64,000 nucleotides of DNA from Chrysaora quinquecirrha (Eukaryota; Cnidaria; Scyphozoa; Semaeostomeae; Pelagiidae), in contig JACTAT010000050.1 in NCBI GenBank assembly GCA_014526335.1, forward strand, positions 639,348-703,347, written 5' to 3'. Under the pieces are notes generated by a model that was given only the letters and a program-made list of their open reading frames with translations, did not search any database and was not told where the DNA came from. Positions within the stretch are counted from its first letter, which is position 1; every line of letters begins with the position of its first letter. Below are positions 41,868-52,258 of this stretch, piece after piece. The position numbers and the translations under genes were made by a program.

Positions 41868-42319
41868 TCACGCACTAACTCCATTTACATTCGCTACGAC
41901 GACTGGATGTAGTGTCGAATTACCTGTCATGTCACCAAGAGCTTTCTCAGTTGCCGTTTCTTTTCCGCAGATTGAATCACAGGTATAACAGCATCGCAAA
42001 GTGATGTATGATGTTTGCTCCCGCATTTCAAGCAACCTCTTGATCGGCATTTCATTGCGGTTTGGCCAAATCCTGTACAGTTGAAACATAGTTTGTTTTT
42101 CCTTAAGATCTCTCTCCTTGAGGTGACATCCAGTACCTTTGTGCAATTTATTCCTTTATGATTACTCAGCCCACAATACACACACCCAATAGCTCGTTTT
42201 TGATTTCTAGCCAGCATAAGCTTATCACCTCTTCTGTTATCTAGCATTGACTCTCGTGGTCTAGTACTTCTCTCGAATTTCTCAGCAATAAGAGGATTTC
42301 TATCAACGTATTTTTGCAA
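41868..42319 (-). pseudogene. BEL copy 2 zinc-knuckle region
   Basis: The frame 41927-42319 carries 'CVYCGLSNHKGINC', 'CFNCTGFGQTAMKC' and 'CLKCGSKHHTSLC', three cysteine-rich motifs of BEL/Pao gag; the second has Q in place of H. A frameshift at about 41940 leads to 'TLHPVVVANVNGVSA', just before the protease. Confidence 0.85.
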
Positions 42320-43135
42320 ATTTTCTGTAAGATCCTCTAGTCCCCAGCTCTCCCAGTCGTCATCTCATTGAGTGATCCATTCTCGTACACGACCTAACTT
42401 GTCCATTAATGAATAAACATGTCAATTTTCTTCATTGTTTTCAGCGTGCAAGTGATCCGTGCTAGCTTTTCGTGGAATTCGTGAACGTCTTGAAGGTTAT
42501 ATCTACTGGAGATAGGTGATAGTCCTTCCAATTCCTTGATTAACGCTTTATGCACCTTGATGTCCTTTCCATAGTTATGCCATAGAATATCTTTCACCTC
42601 TTTGTACCAATCTACCGTATGAGCTAGGCCTAGAATATCTTCCTTTGGTTTCCCTCGTACTAATTCCAAAAGATAGTTAAACTTACTGATTTCTGCTATC
42701 GATGATCCGTCGATTTCCATCGTAAATGGTCCCCAGAATCTCAATGAATCTTTGAAATCCCCGCAGAATGGCGTGATAGTATACCTTTGAAGTTTGACTG
42801 CCTGTGGTTTGAAACTGACCTCTTCACTTCGTCTCCTTTCACCCTCCCTGTCTAGCTCGAGTCTTTCTTTGTACCATTGATGTTCTCTCTCTTGTTGGCA
42901 TATTGGACCAGCTTCCTTTTCCTTTGCATTTTCGCAATAGATTCGAAATTTTTTCCACTATGAGTGATTTTTATACTCAGAATCCCTTTCTCTTTGCCTC
43001 GCTTTTTCGTTGCCCTTGAGTCGTTCGAGAATATCCCTGAATTCTTTCCTTCTTTCTCGATATCATAAAATCTTCTCCTTTTGTTTGCTGCTCCATTCCC
43101 TGATTTCTTGCAAGGGTTTATCCTCCTCTGACATC
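42320..43135 (-). pseudogene. BEL copy 2 gag (DUF1759-type)
   Basis: 'MRFWGPFTMEIDGSSIAEI' and 'KFNYLLELVRGKPKEDILG' (42406-42744) match the DUF1759-type core. The first 130 residues are charged, coiled-coil-like and broken by stops near 42960 and 43060. The ATG near 43133 is the likely start because 'MSEEDKPLQEIREW' is followed by gag-like sequence. Confidence 0.75.
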
Positions 43136-43140
43136 ACCTG

Positions 43141-43863
43141 AGTAGAGGAAAAACGCGGGTTCCGGGACACGAAGCATGCCACCACCACGTGACCTGTCAA
43201 TCAAAATTCGGTAGTTTGTGAATCATGTGATCTGTCAATCAAGCTTCAGTGATCTGCAAATTACGTGACATATCTCGTTTACATGCAACCTCTTTCTCCC
43301 ACAATTTTTTATTTCTTATTTTTATTTTATTTTCTTTTTCTTTTTGTATTTAAGATGATCATTTATTAGCGGGTTCAGAAAGGTAAAGCAAAAAGAAAAA
43401 AACTCAATAAACCTTTTGCAAAACATGATCATATTAATATTCATAGTCGATAATACAGACAATAATACAATAATTATACAATAATACAATAATACCGAAA
43501 TAAGGACTTCGTGGTCGATAATTTTGGATTTTATTGTTCATGTCAATATTCTACATAGTCTTTTTGTCTCCAACACTCTTTGCAATTTTTCCTCCAACAA
43601 CAGTTTTGCCTGCAAGCGTTGAAAGAACAGTTCCAAGTTTTTTATGCATGTTTCCAACATTTTTGAGCATGATTATTATTAAAAACTATAACCAATAAAA
43701 CCATCTTCAATGCCAGTAAATATTGCACATTTGACTTCTCAACAAGATTTGTAGCTAACACCCTTCTCCCATTTGGGGCATCGCCTCCTCAAACGAACTC
43801 TGTCTTTCCATAATGACGATTAAATGCAAAACTGGTCTGTTCACATCCAGGTTTTTTAGTGCG
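43141..43863. other. Leader of BEL copy 2 and AT-rich DNA
   Basis: Next to gag, two ~38-bp tandem units with ACGTGACCTGTCAATCAA / ATGTGATCTGTCAATCAA (43189-43265) occur. A T-rich run follows (43308-43350), then an AATAATACAATAA cluster (43455-43495). The left part of 43500-43863 may be the 3' UTR of the zinc-finger gene. Confidence 0.5.
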
Positions 43864-44190
43864 TCAAAAAACATCATCGTCATCATCATCAGTTGCATTT
43901 TCATCATCTGCGTCCATTGCTGTCTGACGCATGATTAGAAGCTTTCTTTTATCAATCGCATAGTGAAAAGCTTCTTCAAAACTCATACCATCTTCTTCCT
44001 TTGCCTTTCTCATGGTTTCAACGACTGCTATCACACCTTCATCATGTTCAAAACTTTTGCAGTATATAAAATTCCTCTTGAAAACTTGTATTATATCTTC
44101 ATCATCGTTAACTTCAGCAAGCATCACAGGCCAGATATTTTGTAGTTGGATTTCATCACCCTCCTCCTCGCCATCATCATCATCATTGTC

Positions 44191-44224
<34 letters not shown>

Positions 44225-44409
44225 ACGTTATAGTCGTCATCACTATCATAATCATCATCATTTTCACTGACTATTTCACTGTCCAGATCTAATTCATCTT
44301 TTACAGATTTCAAGTCTTTGAAACAACTCTTGTGTTTATTTTTCAAATGCCGATTTAGATTACTCTTCTTATTGAAATAACTATCACAAAATCCGCATTC
44401 AAAAGCCAT
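43864..44409 (-). CDS. Acidic C2H2 zinc-finger protein, intact frame, function unknown
   Basis: This is a complete frame of 181 residues with one C2H2 finger at residues 5-26 (C5, C8, H21, H26; 'CGFCDSYFNKKSNLNRHLKN'). A strongly acidic middle (about 50-85) contains aspartate runs from a CAT-repeat-like DNA tract. A third, better-balanced region ('VFKRNFIYCKSFEHDEG', 'GMSFEEAFHYAIDKRKLLI') has predicted helices. Single finger plus acid region suggests DNA or protein binding, perhaps in transcription. It is unlike the elements around it. BEL copy 3 begins 60 bp upstream of the ATG, so its promoter is probably cut off. It could be a host gene, a retrocopy or a cargo gene of an unseen element. 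Confidence 0.65.
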
Positions 44410-44487
44410 CTCTCAAAAAACGTTTCTTAACAGCTTGCCGTCTCTCTTAAACAATGTGATGAGCTCTGGTGAATTTGAACTTGCTTC

Positions 44488-45306
44488 TCACAAATACAGT
44501 GTCATTACTGGTAACTGTATATCATCTTCGCAATACGACAAAGGTCGGTTATTGACAACAATCTGAACGTCCAAAAGCACTTCTTGCATCTCTTTGAAGG
44601 TCAACTTGGCAGCTCCGATAGCTTTATAAAGCGCACTCTTTACGATCCCAACCATTCTCTCGAACATACCTCCCCACCAGCTTGCTCTGGAGAGGTTGAA
44701 TTGCCATCTGATGTTATGTTGGGCGAGGTAATCTTGCATTTTTTGAACTCTTTTTATCCATTTCGAAGCAGCGACAAAAGTCTTTCCATTTTCCGAAAAA
44801 ATCTTCGATGGCCTTCCTCTGGCAGCAATATACCTTTTGAAACTCAGTATGAATTCATCACAGTCCATGTTTGGCAAGAACTCAAGATGTACACTGCGAG
44901 TCAGACTACGTGTGTAGAGTATTATGTAGCCTTTATGTTCGACTTTGCCTTTTCCTTTGTAGATAATTGGCCCGGCATAGTCAACACCTATAATGTTGAA
45001 AGGTATTGTTCCTTCGGACCTCTCTTTTGGTAAATTTCCTTGTGGAGGGGCAGGTAATGAAGCTACTTGGAATCTTTTGCACCCATGACACTTTTTCCGC
45101 ACTCTCTTGACAATACTTCGTAACTTCGGAATCCAAAATTCCTCTCTGATTTTCGCCATTGTTAGGCTCATTCCCTCATGAAGAGTTTGCAGATGAGCTC
45201 TTTCCACTAACCTCTCAGATATCGGAATTCTGAATGGCATGTAGATTGGGTAATCCCCCTGAATCCTGCCTTTGCATCTAAATATGCCATCTTCATCTCT
45301 TTGCAA
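44488..45306 (-). pseudogene. BEL copy 3 integrase
   Basis: An open frame of 272 residues: zinc region H38, H43, C73, C76 ('RAHLQTLHEG', 'KKCHGC'); core with D109 ('IIGVDYAGPI'), E172 where D is usual ('IFSENGKTF'), and E216 ('GGMFERMVG'). 'VVNNRPLSYCEDDIQLPVM' leads to the end, which comes from the LTR fusion, so the C-terminal DUF5641-like domain is absent. The integrase would join element DNA to the genome. The D-to-E change and lost C-terminus argue against activity. Confidence 0.9.
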
Positions 45307-45560
45307 ATTAAGTTTTCCACAGTCAATTTTGAAACTTTCTGTGTTCTCTAAATCCTTTTGCGCACGTTTTATCAGAATCTTGATCTGTTCTTCTGTTTCA
45401 TCGGTAACAAGTGGTCCTGTTACTTTATTTTTCTTTAAAGCTGTTTTGACTAGTTTTTCCTTGGCTATTAACTCTGCTTTGTTGTCGTTTTCATCGGCTC
45501 CCGCTGTTTCTGTCTGAAAAAACCTTTTCTGCTTCTTTCGTTTTTCCTATTGTTGTTGCC
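45307..45560 (-). pseudogene. BEL copy 3 gag start fused to integrase N-terminus
   Basis: 'MATTIGKTKEAEKV' and, after an indel, 'DENDNKAELIAKEKLVKTA' match the first ~40 residues of gag of BEL copy 1. Directly after 'LKKN' comes 'TGPLVTDETEEQIKILI', matching the integrase region 'KGPLSTEEIQDQIDFLV' of copy 1. The fusion point is near 45425. Confidence 0.75.
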
Positions 45561-45651
45561 ATTTTTAGATTAGAATTACTAAGTTTATATCCAGTATATC
45601 ACTTAAAGTTTATATCACATGAATTCTTCCATCTGGGGTGCCACTTTTGTG

Positions 45652-46000
45652 GTGAATTTGAACTTGCTTCCCACAAATACAGTACTCGCAAATGATTCTC
45701 AACTTAGGCCTTTATTTAGGGGCGACACGAAGAAAAAACTTGGTAGAAAACAAACAGAACAATATAAGCAGCAAATAATTAAAAAGCAGCAATAATACGG
45801 TAGACTAAAGTATACTTCAATGAACACGACGATTATTTATCCCTTTCGATCTCACGGTAGGTAGATTTCCTGAATCGAAAATGATCTGAATTCAAATCTT
45901 TATTGTTTAACTCGTATATTTACTGCTGATCAAAGAAATGGATAACTCTGACTTGGCATTCAGGTGAACCCGTTTTGGTTTGTTTGTGTAAGTAGTGTTT
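45652..46000 (-). repeat. BEL copy 3 5' LTR (right boundary unknown)
   Basis: On minus the sequence ends ...AATTCACCA at 45652, directly before the primer-binding site. AATAAA (near 45712) precedes it as a polyadenylation signal in R would. The outer end cannot be set as the 3' LTR is almost entirely deleted; 46000 is arbitrary. Confidence 0.5.
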
Positions 46001-46808
46001 AGTTTATTGTAGATTATTATACAGTCCTTTGGATTGATTTTGTTTTGAGTCAACTGTGAATCTATCGATTTTTCTGCTACCTGCTTATGCTGGACGGGGG
46101 AATGGCATGATGGTTCCTAACGTTCGGCCTTGATCTCAATTCTGGAGCAGGAATTCATTACATGCACGAAACAGTTAAAACTCAAAATATCAGTTTTGAA
46201 GACGTCACAGAAGTTTTGAATCGTAATAACCTTTGAGTATTAAGCCAAATCGAAATGGTGTTTTATACTTTTTTGCTCCATTTGAGATGTTCTTTCCGAC
46301 CATGTCATTAAAAACACAAAATTGAAAATTCGGACTTTCACTGACCGTAACTTTTCTGCGTCATCGATGACCTCACAACCCTTGATTTGCCAGAATGTTC
46401 CCAAGTCTTAAAATGACCACCCACCACCAAAGAGTCCACAACAACTTAAAAAATTCCGGTTACCCAGTTTGCTAGAATGTTGCCAAAAATTCCCTGTCAT
46501 TGTACAAAAGTTCAAAATTGCGATGAACAGCGGAATCATTTTCAGGCATACTTAAAAGCTATTTTCGTCTGACACTCCTCAGAGTATGAACGTCAGAAAC
46601 AGACCGAAACAATAGATTAAAGCGGAATTTATACCCAGATGCTGTTTGAAATGCACCAATCAGAAAGAGCGAAAAGCTGAATTGCCATTGTGTTTTAAAC
46701 ACCAGTCAGCTGGTCGGATACAGCGGGAAGACCAACACCGTAGGAACATCGCTTTGCTTGTTAAGAAACGTTTCTAAAAAGCATATTTTAAACCTTTGAG
46801 ATTACTCT
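46001..46808. other. Unassigned DNA upstream of Penelope-like copy 1
   Basis: No coding signal. It may include the 5' leader of the Penelope-like copy, but I see no repeat that would define its edge. Confidence 0.4.
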
Positions 46809-47513
46809 CCCTCTGAAGCTGAAGAATTTGTATTAGGAGATGGCTTAGAATTTTGTATTCCACCTCATAATATAAACAGAGAGGAGCTTTTTGCTGAGTT
46901 CGAAATTCTTCACACTCAACTAACAAGCCTAAAGCCAGTTTCGGAAGAAGAGCTTAGCTCACTAAAAGCCCGTTTAAGCGATGTTGCTCATGCTTATTGT
47001 GGCACAACTATTGACCTAACGTGTTGTTATATGCATAGTGAACATTTCGCAGGGATCACATCCCTCCGTAACAATAAACGTCTCTCTTAGGCCTATTCTA
47101 TCTATGGTTGGTTCAGCTCAACATGAGCTTTCAAAATGGCTTTCGGAAATTTTAGCACCTGTTTTGGAACTTTGTTCTAAAAATTGTATTTCGGATTCTT
47201 TTTCTTTTGCTAATGTTATTCAAAACCTTCAATTAGACCCGACCAACTCTTTTATGTGTTCCTTCGTCATCAGCAGCCTTTTTATTAACATACCTTTGGA
47301 TGAGACTATTGGGATGTGTGGTAGAGGTGTATGCCGGGGTGACCAAAACAGAGAAAAATTAACATCATCAACACGCTAGTTTATCGGGCACATATGATTT
47401 GCTCTAAATGTCGGCTTGATTCGGAATTGGGTAAAATACGGTCTATTCTCGTTGAAAACGGTTACCCTGAGGACGTCATTTTGGATTGTTTTCGATTGAA
47501 TCTTAGAATTTAA
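46809..47513 (+). pseudogene. Penelope-like element copy 1, internally deleted
   Basis: The frame from 46809, 'LGDGLEFCIPPHNINREELF' and 'LKPVSEEELSSLKARLSD', resembles the N-terminal part of Penelope-like proteins; after an indel 'SLRPILSMVGSAQHELSKWL' and 'SFVISSLFINIPLDETI' are RT motifs. Then the protein jumps to 'NTLVYRAHMICSKC' and 'IRSILVENGYPEDVI', which normally stand ~250 residues later, between RT and GIY-YIG. So most of RT, with the YVDD box, is deleted near 47310-47345. No GIY-YIG domain follows. Confidence 0.8.
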
Positions 47514-47676
47514 TTAGTAATAGCTGATGGAACTTCGTGTATAAATATGATAAAATAAAAAAAAAGATGAACAGACTTTGAACTCTTGCTCACGCAAGAA
47601 CCAAATTAGCGTATCGCGTCGAATGAAGTAGGCCAAGGGCATAGTATATCAGCTATTTGTCAGAATTGTGCATTTT

Positions 47677-48580
47677 ATGAAGCAAGCATGAAAATTAGCA
47701 TACCTACCCAGTTTGATACGCTGAAGATGATGGGATACAGAGCCCAATCGAAAACTGCCCCCAGATGATATTTTTAGACTGGGGTACTCGGTACCATACC
47801 TCTACAAGGGTTTCTACCATAACGATGTTGGGAATAACGATACTGACATGAAACTTGGCAAGAATGCACAGTTTGATACACTGAAAAAGAAAGGATGCAG
47901 AACCCTCCGGAAAAATGCCCCCTTATTCTATTTTTAGACTGGGGTACTCGGTACCATACCTCTACAAGCGTTTCTACTGTAGCTATGTTGGGAATTAAGA
48001 TATTGCAATGAAATTTGGCAAGTATACACAGTTTGATAAGCTGAAAAAGGAAGGATGCAGACCCTTCCGGAAAAATGCTCCCTTATTCTATTTTTAGACT
48101 GGGGTACTCTGTACCATACCTCTACAAGCGTTTCTATTGTAACTATGTTGGGAATTAAGATATTGCAATGAAACTTGGCAAGTATACACAGTTTGATAAG
48201 CTGAAAAAGAAAGGATGCAGACCCCTCCGGAAAAATGCCCCCTTATTCTATTTTTAGACTGGGGTACTCGGTACCATACCTCTACAAGCGTTTCTATTGT
48301 AGCTATGTTGGGAATTAAGATATTGCAATGAAACTTGGCAAGTATACACAGTTTGATAAGCTGAAAAAGAAAGGATGCAGAACCCTCCGGAAAAATGCCC
48401 CCATATTCTATTTTTAGACTGGGGTACTCGGTACCATATCTCTACAAGCGTTTCTATTATAACTATGTTGGGAATTACGATATTTCAATGAAGCTTGGCA
48501 AGAATACACAGTTTGATGCGCTGAAAAAGATAGGATGCAGGCCCCTTCGGAAAAATGACCCTTCATTCTATTTTTAGACT
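47677..48580 (+). repeat. 160-bp satellite array, left arm
   Basis: GGGGTACTCGGTACCATACC occurs at 47781, 47941, 48101 (one change), 48261 and 48421, exactly 160 bp apart. The unit also has CACAGTTTGATA and CTATGTTGGGAATTA. The outermost unit differs more from the inner ones. Confidence 0.95.
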
Positions 48581-48735
48581 TGGGATTTTTTTAATGAAAT
48601 AATAATTAATAATCAAAAAAGAAGTAATGGCCTAGTACCAGCCCGCACTAAACACCTTGCAACGCATTTCATCTATACAGTATGGTGTATAAAAACTGAT
48701 GCAATGTTGTATATCATAATGATAATATATTTAAC

Positions 48736-49235
48736 AATACCAGCTCCCTTCACTTCGGACTCAGCATCTAGTCTCCCTTAAAGAGAATTTAGGAGGGATA
48801 ACTTTTATGCTCCGGCCCCCCGTGTTCTCGCGTCAAAGAACACGGTCTGAGGAGATTGGTCGTATATGAGAGTCGGTGTATATTATAGAATCATGTATGC
48901 TGAAAGTTTTTTAAATTTGCACAGAGGTCATATATACTCAAGTGGTTATCAGGTTTAGCTGATTGTACATACAGTATAAATATATGATTTGTATATCCTT
49001 GAATTATGGTTATAGGTATCATTGTGTTTGCCATGTATATGTGTACAAATTGTCTCTCTATACTGTGCAAATTTATAAACTGTCAGCAAAAAGACCCTCT
49101 ATCATATACATTGGCTCTTATATATTTTTGTATGCGAGAACATGGGTGCGCCCTTAGATGAACGGAGCACACGAGCGGTAGCCCCAGATGATCTTTAGTT
49201 AAGGTAAGATAAGCTGATGAGTATAGTGAAATTCA
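48736..49235. other. Spacer of the foldback element
   Basis: Single-copy AT-rich DNA between the inverted arms. CCCCGTGTTCTC ... AAGAACACGG (48818-48844) forms a short hairpin. No gene. Confidence 0.5.
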
Positions 49236-49420
49236 TTGTAAATATGATAAACAACACTGCATCAGTTTTATACAACTTACTGTATACTTGAATATGCGTT
49301 ACGCGGCGTTAAGCGAAGGGTTTGTACTAGACCACCATTTCTTATTTAATTTATCATTAACATTTCATACAAACATGTTTTAAGTTTATGATAAGTTTGT
49401 AAATAATTAATAGTTATTGA

Positions 49421-49615
49421 TATGGTGCTGAAGAAGGCTCGACATAGTTGAAACAAAAAACGTCAGACGGGAGGAGAGCCTTTGGCTGTATGACTTGGAG
49501 AGTTGCTCGGTGATTTCATTGAGCTTTATAGCGCAGCGGGAACGTCGTTGGCTCTCTGGTCATGCAGCCCAGGTTCGGATCCCACTTATTGTTGTATCGA
49601 CTTGTGGAAACATCT
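49421..49615 (+). mobile_element. SINE, third copy
   Basis: Same unit as at 22146-22376 (TATGGTGCTGAAGAAGGCTC, TGTATGACTTGGAGAGTT, AACGTCGTTGGCTCTCTG). The A box is changed (TAGCGCAGCGG) and the B box has lost a base (CAGGTTCGGATCCC). It inserted within the inner side of the foldback's right arm; target duplications are not visible. Confidence 0.75.
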
Positions 49616-49704
49616 TATTAATAGTTATTGAAATAAAGATGCTTGAAAGTAGGTATGTCAGTCTGACGCAGCATTGAAGCATATGGATACGAGGAATGTT
49701 CCTA

Positions 49705-50516
49705 CTGTAACATCTTAACTATATCACAGTTATAATTGAAACGTTTTGAGAGTGGTATGGAACCGAGTCTGCTAGTCTCAAAATAGAACTGGGGACACTT
49801 TCTCAAAGCGGGTCTGCATCCCATCTTTATTAGCGTATCAAACTGTGCATTCTTGCCAAGTTTCATTGCAATATCGTAACTTCCAACATAGTTACAATTG
49901 ACACGCCTGTAGAGGTATGGTACTGAGTACCCCAGTCTAAAAATAGAATAAGGGAGCATTTTTCCGGAGGGGTCTGCATCCTTTCTTTTTCAGTGCATCA
50001 AACTGTGTATACTTGCCATGTTTCATTGCAATATCTTAATTCCCAACATAGTTACAATAGAAACCCTTGTAAAGGTATGGTACCGAGTACCCCAGTCTAA
50101 AAATAGAATAAGGGGGCATTTTTCCGGAGGGGTCTGCATCCTTTCTTTTTCAGCGTATCAAACTGTGTATTCTTGCCAAGTTTCATTGCAATATCTTAAT
50201 TCCCAACATAGTTACAATAGAAACCATTGTAGATGTATGGTACCGAGTACCCCAGTCTAAAAATAGAATAAAGGGGCACTTTTCCAGAGGGTTCTGCATC
50301 CTATCTTTTTCAGCGTATCAAACTGTGCATTCTTGCCAAGTTTCATGTCAGTATCGTTATTCCCAGCATTGTTATGGTAGAAACCCTTGTAAAGGTATGG
50401 TACCGAGTACCCCAGTCTAAAAATAGCATCTGGGGCATTTTTCGATTGGGGTCTGTATCCCATCATCTTCAGTGTATCAAACTGGGTAGGTATGCCAATT
50501 TTCATGCTTGCTTCAT
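49705..50516 (-). repeat. 160-bp satellite array, right arm
   Basis: The inverse motif, TACCGAGTACCCCAGTCTAA, recurs at 49921 (one change), 50081, 50241 and 50401, again 160 bp apart. Inverse to 47677-48580. Confidence 0.95.
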
Positions 50517-51216
50517 AATATTTTAAAGACGTCATTTTAGGTTAGCCAAGGAAATAATAATATTATAGACATCAAAATGGCAAACTAACCTCATTTTTAG
50601 TAACTAATGTTTCACTCCGCCATTAACGGGGAGCATCATTAGACTCACTCCATAAGTCCCATTACTTCGCTCGATGTTGTTGTTGTTGTTTTCTAAAATC
50701 GCTCAGTGTGGGACTTATGTCCTTACAGCTCTGAAACTGGCAAGCCGCGCCAAAAAAATTGGCGTCCCAATCAGATTGCAGCATTTGCCTCAAAAACAAT
50801 AGGTATTGTTTTTTGAACCAATCAAATGCCTTTAAATCCTGAAACTCCAGAGTGAGGCCGTAGTCTGGATTACTCGGACCGGTCTGGAAAATGTTAAGTT
50901 GCTGCGGCCGAAATCAAGACCCAACCAACCCGATTTCAGTGACTTTTTGGCCAAGCTGATAACAGTAAAATATTTTGGGAGTCAGAAAAGCTTTTATTCT
51001 GGCTTCAAGGTAAAAGAAATCGAGTTTTTGCTCAAAGTAACATTGTTTTTCGACCCACTTTAGTGTCACCAAATTTAGGCCCATCAGAGTCCTAAGCCGA
51101 AGTGTCGGCAGACTTAAAGACAAGTTGTGACTCTTGTAAAACAGATAGAAACAAGCCGAAAACATCATTAGATTTGCAATGAAATTTTACAACAGAATTT
51201 GAAATAAAAATTGGAA
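50517..51216. other. 3' side of Penelope-like copy 2, with an inverted 3'-end fragment
   Basis: GTCCTTACAGCTCTGAAACTGGCAA (in 50718-50742) on plus matches the minus sequence of copy 2 at 51318-51345. This indicates a second, inverted fragment of the same family's 3' end. No coding signal otherwise. Confidence 0.5.
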
Positions 51217-52258
51217 TTAATTCTCGAATAAAGGCAAGAGAGCCTTAAGAGTCCCTGGTCGGTAGCATTCCGACTTTTCCACATACCAGTAAAATGAAAA
51301 CGAGGCAGCTCTTTTTTGCCAGTTCCAGAGCTGTAAGGACATGAGTCTCTGTTGGAGAGCATCATCAGAGTGAAGGATTCGGTTTTCTTCATTCGTTAAA
51401 AGTTCGATCGATGCTTCGCGTTCGTCGCATTCGTCGTAACGGCCTTCTATTGAATTAGATTGACAGTTCCAAAAATTATTCCTTCTATTGTTTTTCGGCT
51501 CTTTCCTCCTCCAGTCATAGAAAAATGATCTCCACGAATTAGATTTCACAAAATTCCCGGCATCTCGATTTACACCATCGGCATCAAGTGGACCAACTTT
51601 CATGCATTGTATTTCAAGGGACTCTCTAACCTTTCTTATATAAAAATCGCTTTCTATACTTAAAGTTGCTGCCGACAACCAATTAAACTGTCCATGGCAC
51701 ACTTTTGAATGTTCCGTTGCTCCAGAAGACGACCAGTTTCCTCTCATAGCTTGTTGTTGATGCCCCAAGCATCTGGTCAGGATCTTTTTCTTTGTTTCTC
51801 CAACGTAAGATTTCCCACAAGTGCAATCAAGCTTGTATACCCCGGGATGACTGTTCGGCAGCAGTTTATCTTTATGATTACACAGAATGGATTTAAGATT
51901 TGAACCAGAAGTAAACACAGTCTTAATTCCAGCCTGTTTAAAAATGCGTTTGAGCTTTGGACCTAATACAGGGACCCACGGAAGTTTTACAACCTTTGGT
52001 TTTTCTGCAACTGCATTTTGATCTTGACTCTGATCTGGTCTCAATTCAGGTGGTTTGTAACTTTCAGCTATAGATTTTAGTTTATCAATGTCATGTCCGT
52101 TTTCAACAAAAACTTCTGTGAGGAACTCAATTTCTTCATCGACGACTTGGTGAACAAATTCTCCATGCTCTGGCTAGGAACCCTTTGAATACACCTTCAA
52201 TTATTTTCGGATTTATGTTACTGTTTGGTTTAATTTGTACGTTTGTTATCGCATCTTT
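51217..52258 (-). pseudogene. Penelope-like copy 2: linker and GIY-YIG endonuclease
   Basis: The frame 51217-52044 has 'WVPVLGPKLKRIFKQAGI' and 'LPNSHPGVYKLDCTCGKSYV', then 'GETKKKILTRCLGHQQ': the GIY-YIG box appears as 'GVYKLDC...KSYVGET', with the conserved arginine in 'TRCLGH'. It ends about residue 275 after 'WQKRAASFSFYW'. The upstream linker (52045-52258) is in another frame. It would cut target DNA. Sequence for the end of the protein overlaps a degenerate hammerhead-like CTGATGA (51363-51369). Confidence 0.9.

Larger units (their letters stand above)
41491..43140 (-). mobile_element. BEL/Pao LTR retrotransposon, copy 2 (gag-protease only)
   Basis: On minus: gag from an ATG at about 43133 ('MSEEDKPLQEIREW'), DUF1759-type region (42406-42744), zinc knuckles (41868-42319) and protease (41515-41861). 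The copy ends abruptly at ~41491, fused to BEL copy 1. Its sequence differs clearly from copy 1 and 3, so it is another family. Confidence 0.85.
44469..45655 (-). mobile_element. BEL/Pao copy 3, internal deletion derivative
   Basis: The 3' end of the LTR is recognisable by a 33-bp repeat around TGAATTTGAACTTGCTTC, at 44471 and 45653. Between them, on minus, are a primer-binding-site-like TGGCACCCCAGATGG (about 45635), the gag start 'MATTIGKTKEAEKV' (45560), ~40 residues of gag fused to the integrase N-terminus, then the integrase. The protease, RT and RNase H are gone, and pol is fused directly to the last bases of the 3' LTR. Confidence 0.8.
47677..50516. mobile_element. Foldback element with 160-bp satellite arms
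   Basis: The end ATGAAGCAAGCATGAAAATT (47677) is the inverse of AATTTTCATGC... ending CTTCAT at 50516 with small changes. The left arm (47677-48735) and right arm (49236-50516) are inverse to each other over their length, including a non-satellite inner part (48621-48735 with 49236-49345). No transposase. The middle has a SINE copy at 49421-49615 lying within the right arm's inner side. I see no clean target duplication. Confidence 0.8.

Noticed and set aside
44012..44233. Serine-rich plus-strand frame opposite the C2H2 gene
   Set aside because: Antisense reading of the aspartate codon repeats.
47677..50516. Host centromeric satellite
   Set aside because: The arms are inverse and bounded by inverse ends, and only about five units each, so a foldback element explains it better.
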